From positions 1 to 64,000 of the forward strand of contig JAGOJY010000017.1 in the NCBI GenBank assembly GCA_017994815.1: a stretch of DNA of 64,000 bases, given 5' to 3'. This document shows positions 63,858 to 64,000 of the stretch, piece after piece. The notes below the pieces were generated by a model. The model was not told the origin of the DNA, did no database searches, and worked only from the letters and a program-made list of their open reading frames with translations. Position numbers and translations under genes: made by a program. The number at the start of each line of letters is the position of its first letter. Position 1 is the first letter of the stretch. This DNA is from Acidobacteriota bacterium (GTDB lineage: Bacteria; Acidobacteriota; Polarisedimenticolia; J045).

Positions 63858-64000
63858 ATGCGCACGAGCATCGTCGAACTGGACGCCGACCACCCCGGAT
63901 TCAACGATCAGGAATACCGCCGCCGCCGCGACGAGATCGCGCTGCTCGCGATGCGCCACCGCCCGGGCGACCCGCCGGCCCGCGTCGAGTACACCGAGCG
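63858..64000 (+). CDS. phhA: Phenylalanine 4-monooxygenase, N-terminus (runs off the window edge)
   Basis: The first about 47 residues contain [23 protein letters not shown] and [13 protein letters not shown] in parts, the conserved start of the bacterial phenylalanine hydroxylase catalytic domain (HPGFxDxxYRxRRxxIA, then VEYTxxE). The iron site lies beyond the window. The enzyme uses tetrahydropterin to make tyrosine; the recycling dehydratase phhB is at 22342. The ATG has GAGGA 9 bases upstream. Confidence 0.87.
   Translation, partial: MRTSIVELDADHPGFNDQEYRRRRDEIALLAMRHRPGDPPARVEYTE

Overview
The window is a GC-rich, gene-dense bacterial chromosome segment. It carries about 60 protein genes, one tRNA gene and one probable structured non-coding RNA gene. 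I see no phage, integrase, insertion sequence or CRISPR array. The organism is Gram-negative in character: lipoprotein and Tat-type signals, ResB/CcsA (system II) cytochrome c maturation, a CsgG-like protein, a TonB-like protein and a flagellin. The amidase-GerMN-murI-rph-rdgB operon, the MopE-like DxDxDG protein, the sulfatase-TPR fusion and a UGA-encoded selenoprotein together suggest Acidobacteriota, Myxococcota or Desulfobacterota-like bacteria. The sequence alone does not decide between them.

Layout. 1-4.9 kb: flagellin N-terminus, secreted M64 peptidase, sulfatase-TPR lipoprotein and two small genes. 4.9-16.4 kb: one long minus-strand series headed by a TTGACG-17-TAAGGT promoter and cysD-cysN (APS synthesis). 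It continues through three paralogous alkaline-phosphatase-superfamily enzymes, a 63-residue helical protein, an EMC3/DUF106-like membrane protein, a thioredoxin-fold selenoprotein, a GNAT, a YqeY protein and a pseudouridine synthase. 16.4-16.7 kb: a structured RNA with its own promoter (TTGAAA-18-TAGAAT) and terminator. 16.7-22.1 kb: pckA and the amidase-gerMN-murI-rph-rdgB block. 22.2-29.1 kb: tRNA-Glu, phhB, a PEP-synthase-like ATP-grasp protein, an aminotransferase and a MopE-like surface protein.

29.1-41.8 kb: ccsA-resB, a small ferredoxin, a flavin reductase, apaG, a secreted HELAH protein, ygfZ-nadA, thiO-thiS-thiG-thiE and a Fur-family regulator. 41.9-50.0 kb: an Rrf2 regulator, a MoeB/ThiF-rhodanese fusion coupled to a copper P-type ATPase, ferredoxin-NADP reductase, and an NfnA/NfnB-like pair. 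50.0-55.2 kb: mutM and a divergent four-gene envelope operon with no recognised function. 55.4-64.0 kb: 3-methyladenine glycosylase, cstA, an M24 peptidase, PolX, TerB, an AhpD-like protein, a CsgG-like protein, free-methionine-sulfoxide reductase, and the start of phenylalanine hydroxylase (phhA), whose pterin-recycling partner phhB lies at 22 kb.

The most notable observations are these. First, an in-frame TGA at 7185-7187 sits exactly at the first cysteine position of a thioredoxin CxxC motif and is followed by a bacterial-SECIS-like hairpin, so the gene runs 7286-6720 and encodes a UxxC selenoprotein. Second, there is an unannotated structured RNA at about 16416-16644. Third, CysND is linked to three alkaline-phosphatase-fold enzymes and an Oxa1-superfamily-like membrane protein. 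Fourth, the 51-55 kb envelope operon is uncharacterised. A C-terminal LxxLGY motif recurs in proteins of the second and fourth groups.
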